DNA from: Azolla caroliniana
Lineage: Eukaryota; Polypodiophyta
Direction: 5' to 3'
DNA length: 64,000 nt
Assembly (NCBI GenBank): GCA_043228905.1
Contig: JBHGNT010000015.1
Location: forward strand, 10,912,001 to 10,976,000
The position numbers and the translations under genes were made by a program. The notes below the pieces were generated by a model, which saw nothing but the letters and a program-made list of their open reading frames with translations, searched no databases and was not told where the DNA came from. Positions 28,580-42,542 of the stretch are shown piece after piece; the stretch's first letter is position 1, and each line of letters starts with the position of its first letter.

Positions 28580-31544
28580 ATGCATGCACAGACTCCTAGA
28601 TCAAGAACACGCGGCACCACGATGGCTCACCGCCCAATGAACCCTAAGCCACAAAAAGAAGGAAATAGAAGATCTTCTGCACAAAACAGAAACCCACCTC
28701 CTAACTATCAGCGCTCCCATCGCTCCTCCCCCTCACCTTCTCCTCCATCCTATCACAGAGCTCCAGCCCACCGCAACCACCAGTCTCCTCCCCACGAACC
28801 TACTCTGGCAATGCTGATCTTCATCTCTAGCGCCTTACGCCGATGGCTTGTGGAGAAACGCCTGGATGGGTACATCTGGGTCGCAGAGGCACCTCCACAC
28901 CCGGATGCCATGGACATCGCCAGAAAGCTTAACATCGACACGGTCACTAACTCTTCCATCCGGAAAAAGTTGAACCTGTCATCGCTAGGTGAAAGGTATT
29001 TCGAAATCCCTCTTGCAAAGGCGCTGTAGAGATATTTCGGTCCATATTCCTCCTCCGCCAAGGCCTATAGAACGAAGCAGATCCCGGATCCCTTCTTCCG
29101 TGAAGTCGCCAAGTTCCTGTTGGAGGTCGGATGCGTACACGTAAACGCATATGGGATGCCCAAGCAGAAGGCGGGTATCATTATTGATATCTTTGAAGGG
29201 CGTGTGGTCAATTGGGGGGTCATCACAGGGCCGACATTAAGGGAAGGCCTGCATGCATATCAGGGAGGCAAGAAGCTCAGGCCGATCATACAACAGTACC
29301 TTACAGTGCTATTCCCACCTCGAGGCCTGCCGGCACCGCAGCCTAGCCGACCCACGCCTCCGCCCCGATCTGCGAAGCGCAGGTTAGCGGAGTTAGCTGC
29401 CCCAGAGTGGGAAGAGGAACCCCAACCTGCCCAGCCAGACACACGGACAACACAGGAAGACAACCGGCATGCTCTGCGGAAGCAACCCCAGAGCCAAACG
29501 CCAAAACACGGCAAGATAGCCCCAAACCGAAATGGTGGAGGTTGGACAGGAAAGATGGGCAGGGATTGGTCAAAGATGTCCCCTCGGCGGTAGAGACAAC
29601 GACCGAAGGCAATGGCTCCGCAGCTACGGAGCCCAATACCATCTTCGAAATCATCCGCAAGCCACGACCGATCATTACGACCCAGTCCCAACGAGGGAAA
29701 GCTGTATTGACGGCAGAAAGCGAGGTTTTGGCATATCTAGATATCCCGAACATAGCCCATGAGTTCAGCGCCCTCTTGTAGTTCGGAACCTCTTTTGAGC
29801 TCATGGAATTCCTGGCAACTCAACAGATAAAGGCCTCACAACGAATGGCCGAGGAGCACGTGGAGCACTAGATGATCGAGCGCGCCCTAACACAAACGAC
29901 GGAGAGCGACGATGAGGACCGGCTAGCAAGGGTCGGCAGACAGAGGAACGCTGGTGTACGCCGAGTGGGGATGGAGCTACCCCCTTTAAACACGGCCCTA
30001 GTCGAAGTCCACAGGGAACTGGCAAAGGTCAGCACGGGCACCAAGGAGATGGCCATTAAAAATAAGAACGTCTGGAAGAAGGTGAAACTGACCCAAGCCG
30101 AGCTGCAAAAGCCAACGAACACATCACAGAGTTGGAAACTAGCGCGACTACGCCGCAACAAGCAACTCCGCCACCAAAACAGGCCATCGACGTCTTGAAG
30201 GAAGAGATTGAGGCTCAGAACACCATTGCCTCAAAAGCAAAAAGGGCCGTACAGCTAGCGGAATCAGAAATTGACCGCCTTCGCGCTGAACTTCGCCAAT
30301 CCTCCGACAGGGAAAAGGATATCCGGGCTAACGGACGGAAGGCAGTAAAAAACCTTGAAGAGAAACTCGCTGCGGAGGCCGCTCAGCACACCCGAACAAA
30401 AGAAGAAAACGCCCAAATACGGGAGGAAGCGAAGAAGTCGGAGGTGGCAATCTCGGAACTCCGATCCTTATTGGAGAAAAAGAAGGTATGGTTCGACGAG
30501 CAGTTATTGGGTGAACAGGAAAGAAGGCATTAGCTCGAAATCCGCCTAAACAATGAAATGGGGAAATTAGAAGAACTCCATGCGAAGGAAGCCCAGTTGT
30601 GGGCGGGCATGAAGAGCACGTATGAAGAAGCGGCGGCAGTTAGCCAGCAAGAAATTGCAAACCTCAAGAAGGTGGTAAAAGAAGCACACAACCGCTGCCA
30701 GGCCATCACAAACAACATGTGTATCCTTCTCCAAACAAATCGGGAGAGGTTCACAACGCAATTGAAAACAACGCTAGATAAAGGATGGATGGCGTGGGCA
30801 GCCCAGGCAGCGGAATTGCACGCATATCGTGCGAACTGGGAGAACAGGCGAAAAGACAGCCGAGGCTTCTATAAACTCAATGAGGAGAGCATTGCGGCAG
30901 TATGCGAGGACCTAGCGTAGGACTATCGCGCGCTAGCAGACCAACATTTCGAAGAACTTGCGCAACTCTTAGACGATTTTGGGGAAAGCCAGGAGGATCT
31001 GTTTCACCAAATCACACAAGCCGGCAACACGCGAACTAATGAGGAATCCGTCGCGCCACCAATTCCGGACACTGCCGAAGAAGAGGAACCTCAAACTAGG
31101 TCCCCCGCCATTACAACTACGGTGAACAGCGCGGAACGACGAGCGGGGCCCCCCACATTACCAGACAACGAAACCATGGCCCAAGAGGAACCCCATCTCC
31201 TGGAGCCTATGCTAGTGGCCGACCACACGAAGAACGTTGCGGAGCCAGCAAAACCGCAACCCCACGCCTCGGAGCGTACAACGACGGCCGACACCACAGA
31301 GCGAGTGACGGAGGAGACAGAGCCACGACCGACCGCAAGCCTGCCGATGGCTGAGCTCAACACCCTAGCCCAAGAAGAGCCCACAGAACCCGGACCGCCC
31401 ACATAGGACGATCGTGACACCGGGAGGAGCCCTCCCGACCACATAAGGGAACTACACCACAATGCACCTACGGGCCCTACGTCGTCCCCACACACGGACA
31501 CCGTAGCAAAGCCAAACATCTGGGACATTTTGGAAGAAGATTAA
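28580..31544 (+). pseudogene. Long coiled-coil ORF of element J (broken)
   Basis: Starts near ATG 28580. N-terminal Pro/Arg/Ser-rich leader, then an unrecognised globular region at about 28790-29330 (RRWLVEKRLDGYIWVAEAPP, DPFFREVAKFLLEVGCVHV, GIIIDIFEGRVVNWGVITG), a Pro-rich linker, a frameshift (29410-29590), a second near 30130, a heptad-rich coiled coil (30180-30760), the segment shared with A (WMAWAAQAAELHAYRAN, ENRRKD, FYKLNEESI, ALADQH), an acidic tail and NIWDILEED before TAA 31542. In-frame stops at 29027, 29779, 29869, 30531, 30918 and 31404 are all TAG. It is the only ORF of the element apart from the integrase remnant. Function unknown. Confidence 0.75.
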
Positions 31545-31550
31545 CGAGAT

Positions 31551-31589
31551 GGGTCCGATGTGCAAAGGCACTGTCCCACGGGCGTGCCA
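31551..31589 (+). promoter_or_regulatory. Conserved hairpin block before the 3' LTR of J
   Basis: 39 bases, 34 aligned positions shared with A (10114-10151). GGCAC (31567-31571) pairs with GTGCC (31584-31588). Confidence 0.6.
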
Positions 31590-31591
31590 GG

Positions 31592-32040
31592 TGTTGTCCG
31601 CCGGAATAGTAACCGACGGACAAGAGCGTAGGAATAGGAAATAGTATAGATAAGATTGTAACGCATGTAACGGTTCACGCGAGAAGCGTGAACGGCTAAA
31701 AGATCCTGCGTATATAAAGGGCAGAAAACCTCTGATAGAGGGAGCGTGTAATTTTGGAATGTAAAGAAGCGTATCGTAATAGAATTCTATCTTCTCTGAT
31801 ATCTGTGTATAGCTACGGCTAATCTACTGTGTGTCTGGAATACCTGAGAGTGTAGAAGTAAGAACGTGAGCGTGTAACCCCTGATAAGGAGTCGGTTGTA
31901 GCCATCTCCCTTATACACTGCTAGGTTACGGGGAACATTCCCCTACGTATTACGCACAAATGCCACCATTCATTGTTTCACAGTCACTTGGAGGTCTAGG
32001 TCAAAGAACTGACCGCAGACCGTGTTCCTAATCGGTAACA
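31592..32040 (+). repeat. 3' LTR of J
   Basis: 449 bp, followed by target duplication ATGGC. Integrase of I resumes directly afterwards. Confidence 0.94.
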
Positions 32041-33370
32041 ATGGCTCCCCATATCCAATAAGTTTTCCTTTGATGCATCGATCCTCAAGTTTTGTCCTCT
32101 TGGCAGGTTGTATGTATGCAAATGCGGTTGCTCCAAATACTCGAAGATGTGATATCTCAGGTGGGTACCCATACCACATGGTGTATGACACTTGTCCTTC
32201 TATACCTTGGTGAGGAGTTCTATTTTGTAGGTAACAAGCTGTGGTTACTGCTTCTTCCCAGAATCTCGAGGCCATTCCACTGATCTTCAGCATACTCCTA
32301 GCTGCATTTAATAAGGTGCGCGATTCTTTCTCTCAACTATCCCATTTTGTTGAGGTGTGTAGACAATTGACTTTTGATGAACTATACCATTTTTTTCATT
32401 AAAGGCCTCCCACTCTTGTGAAACAAACTCCCCACCATTGTCACTTCTTATTACTTTAACTTTAAGTTGTGTCTAATTTTCAACAAAGCTCTTATATGCA
32501 CAAAATGCTTTGAATGCATTTCCCTTTTGTTTAAGAAAGTTAACCATTGTGAATCGCGAAGTGTTACCAATGAATGTTATAAAGTACCTTGCTCCAAAGA
32601 GTGACTTGGGAGTTATTGGTCCACATACATCCATGTGAACAAGTTGAAGAATTCCTTTGTCTTTGAGTTACTTAATGGAAATGGTTTTTGAGACATTTTC
32701 CCGTACATGCATCCTTCGCAAATATCAACAGATTTAAAGACTGTGGCAGGTAAACCTCTTACTAGGTTCTGATTTTGACACAACTTGATTGTTGGTGTAT
32801 GTAGATGACCAAACCAGCAATGCCATAGATAGGTGGGGGACACATTTTCTACTCCTCCTTGATGTACTTTAGCATGGTGATGAATGTTCCCCAAGATTCG
32901 GGGAGTTTGCTTAGTACTAATCCAATCTTGATGTCTTATGAGATGCAGTTGCCAGCGGTAGTTGCATCATCCATGGTTGCCTCCCAAGTTGAAAAGAAGG
33001 TAGGAACATATTCTTCTTCCTGTAAAACACACATATTAAACAAGGTATCTAAGGTGTGGAGTTTAGTTATACCATCTTGAGGTTCATATAGTTCCTTTAG
33101 TTTTGCCCACATCGCAGTTGTAGATGTGAGTTTTCGAATAACTTCTGACTGTTTTTCATCTAAATTTAACATTGTCTCTAGTCTAACTCTTTTATCTAGC
33201 TTTCACCATTCGTGCCATTCGTCCGTCTCTCGTTTTGTAGGTTCTGGACTAGCACCAGTTGTGATGTCGAGGAGCTCCTCAACATCAAGTAGCAGCTCCA
33301 TTCGAGTCTTCCAGGTTTTGTAGTTTTTCTCCATTAATTTGTCCAAGGTATATTTTTTGCTTGAGCTTGC
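32041..33370 (-). pseudogene. Gag, pre-integrase and integrase of I
   Basis: ATG near 33370. The copia gag core (TSTTAMWAKLKELYEPQDG) at 33172-32936 is followed within about 60 bases by the pre-integrase motif (YLWHCWFGHLHTPTIK, VDICEGCMYGKMSQKPFP). The CCHC knuckle and protease between them are missing, so gag was joined to pre-integrase by an internal deletion. The integrase core is decayed; its C-terminal part (ASRFWEEAVTTACYLQNRTP) runs to the J insertion at 32041. Confidence 0.82.
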
Positions 33371-33475
33371 CATAGTGATAGTACTAAGATTTGTTTATTT
33401 GAAATAATTTGTGGTGAGTTTTGTTGGTTATAGGGGAGTATGAGATTCAGATCGTGCAACTAAGCTTTGATACCA

Positions 33476-33653
33476 TGTAAGAAAAGTTTAGAACATAATG
33501 CGTTGGATTGACAACAGAGAAAGAGAGAGAGTTTTGGAAGAATGTAGAATAAGGTAAGATATTAGATTAAGACAAGTGTATTACAATGTAAGAACCTACA
33601 ATAACAACTCTAGATGTAGTATCAGACACCCTACTAAACAATACTTCAGACAT

Positions 33654-33688
<35 letters not shown>

Positions 33689-33788
33689 GAAGTAACAGCT
33701 AGCCGTTACTTCTTTGTAACTGTTGTTTTGTCTTTTTCTTATTATTCTTTGTAACTCATATTTGTGGTGTAAGCAAGTAATCTAAACA
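33476..33788 (-). repeat. 5' LTR of I
   Basis: 313 bp. Minus strand TGTTTAGATTACT ... TTTCTTACA, followed by primer site TGGTATCAAAGC (one base from the standard). Contains a TA microsatellite at about 33659-33688. Confidence 0.85.
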
Positions 33789-34061
33789 CTACAGACCGTA
33801 CAACCCCCGTACAAGGTGGTCAAACAGTTGAACAACGTATCCTACAAATTACAACTCTCAAAGGCTTCCAAGATACACGATGTTTTTCATGGTAGCCTAC
33901 TAAAACGTTTCCACCTAGATGAAACATGGGCTCCCGAGCCAACTAGTAGATGTGAACCTGAAGCACTTCTGAAGACACGGGTCCGTAGAGGGAGAAGACG
34001 CTATTTCTGGTGTCAAGTAAGGATGCCCACTTTCACCAACTCTTTTTGGTTTATGCACTAA
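33789..34061 (+). pseudogene. Gypsy H: integrase C-terminal end
   Basis: VVKQLNNVSYKLQLSKASKIHDVFHGSLLKRFH is the typical end of plant chromovirus-type integrase and continues the fragment that stops at 24378. Together they bracket copia I. A chromodomain is not evident. Confidence 0.78.
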
Positions 34062-35504
34062 TAAGTTAGAACAAATTGTTAACGAGTTTGTAAAGGCATT
34101 GAAGAGCTGAGCATTGGCAATATAGTTATCATTCCTTTATAATGTGTGCTTTTATCGAATAATTTGGGAGATGTCAATAAAGTTAATGACTGTATTGTAA
34201 AACTTTTGCATGAATAATAGTGAATTAAAGTGTGAATGGCTCTAACACGAAGGTGTGAGTGGGTGTGTGAGAGATAGAGTGAGGTGTGTGCATGTGTGTG
34301 TATGGTGTAAGAGAGATAGAGTGAGGTTTGACCGGCAACATGTTCTTGCCTTTCTACTCATATGTAGAACATTCAACTTTTGTTGCATTCAACCAAATGT
34401 ATTATTCACTTTTGTAGAATACAGAAATCAATCCCAAATGCAATTGACAATTTGAACATTTCTTTTTATTATATGAAGAGACCACAATGGCTACATGTTA
34501 GAAAGCATTCTTGCTAAACAAGTTTCAACCTCTACTCATGCATACATACTCAAAGTCATCTTTATTAGACATAGTAAATAAAGTTGAGCCATCAAACAAG
34601 ATAAAGTTGTTCCAAGTTCTAATTGTTGGTTCCATGGTGTATGTTATTGAGCAAGACAACACTTATGATTGTGCCAAGGTTTATGCAAATATAAAGGACA
34701 AAGAAATAAAGAAATCTACATCAAACAAGAATACATTGTACAATTTTGTAACAAACTCAAAAGGCAACATTTGTCTTCCTCCATCCGTCAATTACTAAGG
34801 TAGTGGTCATACAACAATACAATTTATAAGAATGCATAGAACAATTTTGCATCCAACTCAAAAAAGGCAACATATGTAAATCTTCATCCGTCAACTATTA
34901 AGGTAGTGACATTACAATCCATTTATAAACAAGTTTAAGAGAAAACTACATCACTGGAGATTCTGATTCATAAGGTCATCATGCCAAACAAAACGTGATA
35001 GATAACATTTAATAAAAAGGGTTCACAGGACTTCCTTAAATTATATTGTCCAAATGGCAACATGTGAGGCTAGCCAACCTGCTCCCAAAAAGCATCCATT
35101 AAGACATTTACAGCAGAGTTTTGTTTTGTTTTTCTTCAAGCTGGTATAAAGCGAATGAGTAACGAAGTAAATATAGAAAATGGTATTACATGTATATATT
35201 TCTTTCTTTCTTTATAAAACATTACTACTTTATTCCATGGATGTAAGCTCCAGAAGCTGGTTAAAAAGACACAAGCAACATACCGGTTTTATTATCAATT
35301 CTCCCCATCTATGGGTGTACTGTATCATATGCACAAAACAGCCATATTCAAAAAACGAAGTAGAAACAACAAATTTTGGAGCAATTCATTGTTGGTATAT
35401 GCTCCAAATGTGTGTAAACAATATGCTTCTAAGGAATAATTGGTAAAGAGAAGAATGTGTGGGTTTACTATACTTCTCACGACGAGCTAGGGCAAATGAA
35501 TTAA
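34062..35504 (+). other. AT-rich DNA downstream of the GDH gene
   Basis: No recognisable gene. GTGTGTG simple repeats at 34250-34320. Two imperfect direct copies of about 80 bases (34738-34814 and 34837-34918, sharing CAACTCAAAA, GGCAACAT and CATCCGTCAA blocks). The 3' untranslated region of the GDH gene should lie just left of 35505. Confidence 0.5.
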
Positions 35505-39031
<3,527 letters not shown>

Positions 39032-39176
39032 TTATATGTATGTGTGTATATAATCGATGGGTTTTCAGGTTGGGGGACGAATTTAAAATAAAAAAGAAAA
39101 GGAGGAAGAGAAAAGAAGCAGAGCGAATCGGTTCTAATGGAATCTCAGAAATGGAGATAGAGCAGGTAAAAAAAAA

Positions 39177-39247
39177 GGGTTAAGGTTAGGATTAGGGTTA
39201 GGGTTAGGGTTAGAGAGTGAGGAAGGAGAAGTCCTCCTTTTATAATT
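39177..39247 (-). promoter_or_regulatory. Core promoter of GDH: TATA box and telomere-like repeat
   Basis: The minus strand reads TTATAAAAGG at 39246-39237 and, about 25-35 bases downstream, CTCTCTAACCCTAACCCTAA (from 39218), the likely start site. The plus strand shows six hexamers of TTAGGG type from 39177 to 39214 (two variants). AACCCTAA elements near start sites are known in plants as telo boxes. Confidence 0.6.
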
Positions 39248-39504
39248 AGGAGAAGGAGGAGGAGAAACAGAGCATCCGAGTGAGCACGTCTTCGCGTAGA
39301 ATATATTCTATATTCATTAAATTAAACAATTATTGATTTATTACTGCTTTTAAACGAATAAATGTGCGTGTACTTTCCATTCGTTTCGCTATTTTCACAT
39401 TTTATTTTTTTGTGTGTCTGTCTTAATTTCTGCTCAAAATTTTTGGTTTTTTCAACTTCTGTTTCTTGTTTCCTTTTTGTTGTGTGTGTTTAGGAAAGGG
39501 CGAA

Positions 39505-39660
39505 GGGGGGGGGGGGGGAGATCCACGTGGCGTGACATAATTGGTGGGCCCGTCCAGCTCAGCAGTGGGGAGAAAACTCGGCGCCTCGCCGCCGCCCAAG
39601 CCTTCTCCCCTGATTGCGTCATCCGCCAGCTCAGCATCCTCACGCTGACGTGTCCCACAA
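39505..39660. promoter_or_regulatory. GC-rich upstream region of GDH with ACGT elements
   Basis: Stands out from AT-rich surroundings. It has a run of 14 G (39505-39518), the palindrome CCACGTGG (39523-39530, a G-box core), TGCGTCA near 39616 and TGACGTGT (39646-39653). These are ACGT-core sites of the kind bound by plant bZIP or bHLH factors. About 300 bp upstream of the predicted start. Confidence 0.5.
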
Positions 39661-40351
39661 CACAACAAAAACATATGAATGCCCCTTCGCGTCTCAGCGA
39701 ATCATCAATAAATAGTTTAATGTTTAAACCTTTTAAACACCCATTCCTTCCTATTCTTATTCTTATCATCATCATTATCATTATGTAATAATGTATGTAT
39801 GTATGTATTCATTCTCATGAGATGAGTATTATTGTTCTTCTTCTTCTTATTATTACTATAATATATGAGTGTGTGCGCGTGCTTTCCTTCTTCTTATCCT
39901 TCTTCTTTTTATAGTTTGATAGTCTACTCTAGCATGTAGGAGGGTGATCAAGAGAAGGACAAAATCCTTGAAATCCATGTCTGTTAGCGGTAATCCATAT
40001 ATGCATTTCAAGTAGCATTCCTAGTCAACCCAAAATCCACGTTAACTTGTGTAAGGCATTATTTTCAACCATTGGGTTGTGGGAAGTGAATTTGTTATAA
40101 TTTTTACCCTTTGAGTCGTTACAAATTCAAAATGAAATTGTTATCATTTTATTAATTTTACTAAGCCTTCGGTTTAGGGAAAGTGATTTTGCTTATGGTT
40201 CGTTCTTGTTTAGAGTTAAAGTAAACAAAGTTTATATTTATTTTTGGTACTAGGTGGTGTCATCTTTTTAGTTAATCAATTAAATAAGTTGTCTTTTTAC
40301 TTGTGAACATCCTAGATCCATCTGCTAATTTCATCTATTTTGTGTGTGTTG
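39661..40351 (+). other. AT-rich intergenic DNA
   Basis: Short simple repeats (TATG, TTC) at 39770-39910. No gene or element recognised. Confidence 0.5.
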
Positions 40352-41122
40352 TGTTGGGATAAAAGTCCCACTCCAACCAATTTTGTATTTTTAGTGTGAA
40401 CACACTTAGGGTTTAGTTAACCTAAGTATAAAAGTGTAACTGAACCTTGTAACAATGAATTTAGAGGGTAATGAAAAATAATATCTTGAGCTAAACCTAT
40501 CTCTTTGTGCAACTGTTGTTATCCTTGCTATCCTTGTTGTTTGCTTGATTCACAAAAAGATCCTAGTATTTGCTTCCCTGCAACTAGACGGCTACAACAC
40601 ATACAATGCCATCAATTGATAGATTCAGAGCGATTCAGATTTGACGGCAACAATCATACAAAGAGAAGAACAAATCGGCTGAAGGAAAGGACCAGGCCAA
40701 TATCTCACTTCCAAAGAATGATGGCATCAACATCCAGCATAAGCGATGAGATCTAGAAATTTGACAGCAAGAACTTTGCCCTGTGGAAGGAGATGATGTA
40801 GGATGTACTAATCATCCAACGTGAAGTTGAAGCAATACGACACAACAACAAGACAACTTCAATGATGGTAGAAGAATGGCACTCATTAAGTGAAATAGCT
40901 TGATTGACCATTTGGATGCATCTAGACGAAAATGTCTACTTCAGTATGGCAAAAGAGACGTCGACATATGCCCTATGGGAGAAGCTTCAAGCCGTGTATG
41001 AGAAGAAATTGTCCTCATCAAAGCTCATATTGATTTGGCAACTGTTCAATATGAAGATGAAGGAATCAGAGCCGGCAACCTCCCATATCAACACCTTTAG
41101 TCAGGTGTTGGCCCACCAATGA
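40352..41122 (+). pseudogene. Copia K: LTR and gag fragment
   Basis: An LTR-like start TGTTGGGATAAAAGTCCCAC at 40352, TATA-like AGTATAAAAGTG near 40427, then gag from about 40710: MMASTSSISDEI, KFDSKNFALWKEMM, then MHLDENVYFSMAKETSTYAL and KLILIWQLFNMKMKESEP to a stop at 41120. Three in-frame stops (40754, 40798, 40901). This is the well-known plant copia gag core. Everything after gag is lost. The end of the LTR is unclear. Confidence 0.78.
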
Positions 41123-41400
41123 TGTCACACCAGTTGAAAGCAAAGGAGAACTCGATGCAAGTTCCCGTTGAAAGGGACATTCTTTCAACAGGAACTCAAT
41201 GCACTGCATCAAGTTCCCGTTGAAAAATGGGCCACTGTTTTTTGGTTTATTTCTTCAAGTTTTTTATGTAACATTCTATACAAAAAAGTATGAATTTTGC
41301 TAATTTTTACCTTAGTTTAGATGTCTATATTGTTTATTATTAAGATTATTGTTATATCCTTGTGTCATGACTTGTTGTTTTTAGTGAGCCACAACAGAAG
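41123..41400 (+). other. Spacer with a hairpin
   Basis: 41160-41174 and 41182-41196 form a 15-base stem with one mismatch (AGTTCCCGTTGAAAG and CTTTCAACAGGAACT). A third copy of the arm lies at 41210-41226. The rest is AT-rich and unassigned. Confidence 0.6.
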
Positions 41401-41802
41401 GTGCCATCCTTCAAACTAAAAATTCCATCACCAACAAAAAGACCTTATGACACCATGATGAAAGTTGATTCTTGCAAAACATTTATCAAGTTAGGAGGTG
41501 ACGACACTTCAAAGTCTTTTGTCGGTAACACAACAAAGACTTTAGGCAAAAAGAGTGGGGAGCCTCACTTGAAGAGCTACCCCCATGTGGAGTGGACACT
41601 AATCTACACCGAGGAAGAAGGGAACCTTCTTCTTATTCGTGCAAAGTCTGAAGGTGAAGGCAAGTTGCAGGTGGGAAAGACATTCACCTACGGCTACGTA
41701 CGGAACATCGAATATGAAGACAATGACTCATCAAACCTCTTCTTCGATGTTGATAGCTTGGTGGGGGTTCGTAGAGTCAAGATTGATAACGTAATTTCAT
41801 AA
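41401..41802 (+). CDS. Unrecognised ORF, 133 codons
   Basis: MPSFKLKIPSPTKRPYD to NVIS. The frame stays open about 15 bases upstream, next to TTTTTAG which could be a splice acceptor, so it may be an exon. Charged and soluble, with no membrane segment. SYPHVEWTLIYTEEEGNLLL and FTYGYVRNIEYEDND look like a folded domain, but I recognise no family. It lies between copia relics K and L and may be a captured gene fragment or a transposon gene. Confidence 0.35.
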   Translation: MPSFKLKIPSPTKRPYDTMMKVDSCKTFIKLGGDDTSKSFVGNTTKTLGKKSGEPHLKSYPHVEWTLIYTEEEGNLLLIRAKSEGEGKLQVGKTFTYGYVRNIEYEDNDSSNLFFDVDSLVGVRRVKIDNVIS

Positions 41803-41929
41803 CTGACTCCTGCCACCCTAAAGCCCTAAAAAAGGATGTTCGGAAAAAAAGAAAACTTGATTGTTGCTTTGCGCCCATACATTAAGGGAGACTTGATGGT
41901 CACACAAGCAACAACCCCACCAAAGTTTG

Positions 41930-42532
41930 CCAAGGAGTGGTGAACCGGTTTATGAGCAATCCCAGCAAGGAGCACTGGAACGCGGTCAAATGGATACTCC
42001 AGTACTGAAGGGCACTTCGAACATGTGTCTCCGATTCGGCTCCGATAAACCTCAACTTGACGGTTTTACCGATTCAGACATGTCGGCTGATGTGGATACT
42101 AGCCGGTCTACATCCGGGTATGTAATGACATATGCAGGGGGAGCTGTTTTGTGTCAGTCGAGGCTGCAGAAGACGGTTGCGCTGTCAACCATGGAAGCGG
42201 AGTACATGGCGGCTGTGGACGCCGGTAAGGAAATATTATGGATGAAGGACTTCATCGGAGAGCTCAGTATCCGGCAAGATGAATACCGGCTCTACTGCGA
42301 CAATCAAAGTGCCATCCACCTTGCTAAGAATGCGGCCTACCATTCCCGAACAAAGCATATCTAGTGAAGGTATCATTGGATCCAGGAAAGAGTAGATGAC
42401 CAGGAGTTCGCACTAACAAAGATCCACACGGCCGAGAACGGGTCAGATATGCTGACCAAAGTACTGATACCCGACAAGCTGGATGCATGCCGGAAGCGGA
42501 TCGGACTAGTAAGACATCCCATGCCAGAGTGA
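41930..42532 (+). pseudogene. Copia L: RNase H fragment
   Basis: NPSKEHWNAVKWIL, then GFTDSDMSADVDTSRSTSGY, ALSTMEAEYMAAVDAGKEIL, YCDNQSAIHLAKNAAYHSR and MLTKVLIPDKLDACRKRI. Very similar to B and P. There are at least two breaks (frameshift at about 42000, TAG at 42362). A polypurine tract GAAGGGGGAGTT and the 3' LTR follow. All of the 5' part is missing. Confidence 0.88.
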
Positions 42533-42542
42533 AGGGGGAGTT

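Larger units (their letters stand above)
27463..32040 (+). mobile_element. Element J: complete non-autonomous LTR retrotransposon
   Basis: 4578 bp, two 449-bp LTRs (TGTTGTC...GGTAACA), target duplication ATGGC at 27458-27462 and 32041-32045. It has no gag knuckle, protease, RT or RNase H. The internal part holds a tRNA-type primer region, an inverted 65-bp piece of its own LTR, the C-terminal end of a gypsy integrase, an A-rich purine tract, and one long broken ORF with an unknown N-terminal domain and a coiled coil shared with element A. The LTRs differ at about 21 of 449 positions, mostly transitions, so it is much older than A and B. Confidence 0.92.
24379..33788 (-). mobile_element. Element I: Ty1/copia, internally deleted, split by J
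   Basis: Minus strand. 5' LTR 33788-33476, primer site TGGTATCAAAGC just left of it, gag, pre-integrase and integrase (33370-32041), then J (32040-27463), then integrase C-terminus, RT and RNase H (27462-24690), a polypurine tract (rc of CCCCCCCTTAG at about 24638) and 3' LTR 24637-24379. The 3' LTR is shorter at its outer end. It splits gypsy H. Confidence 0.85.

Noticed and set aside
28580-31544. Programmed stop-codon readthrough as the main explanation for TAG codons
   Set aside because: Two frameshifts also break the ORF in J, so decay is the simpler view; kept only as an alternative.
34511-34798. 95-codon open frame downstream of GDH
   Set aside because: AT-rich with Lys/Asn bias, overlaps an imperfect direct repeat, no family pattern; too weak to call.
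39177-39214. Interstitial telomere or chromosome end
   Set aside because: Only about six units; better read as a promoter telo-box-like element.
39414-39788. Open frame upstream of GDH on the plus strand
   Set aside because: Covers a poly-G run and promoter-like GC-rich DNA; no protein-like pattern.
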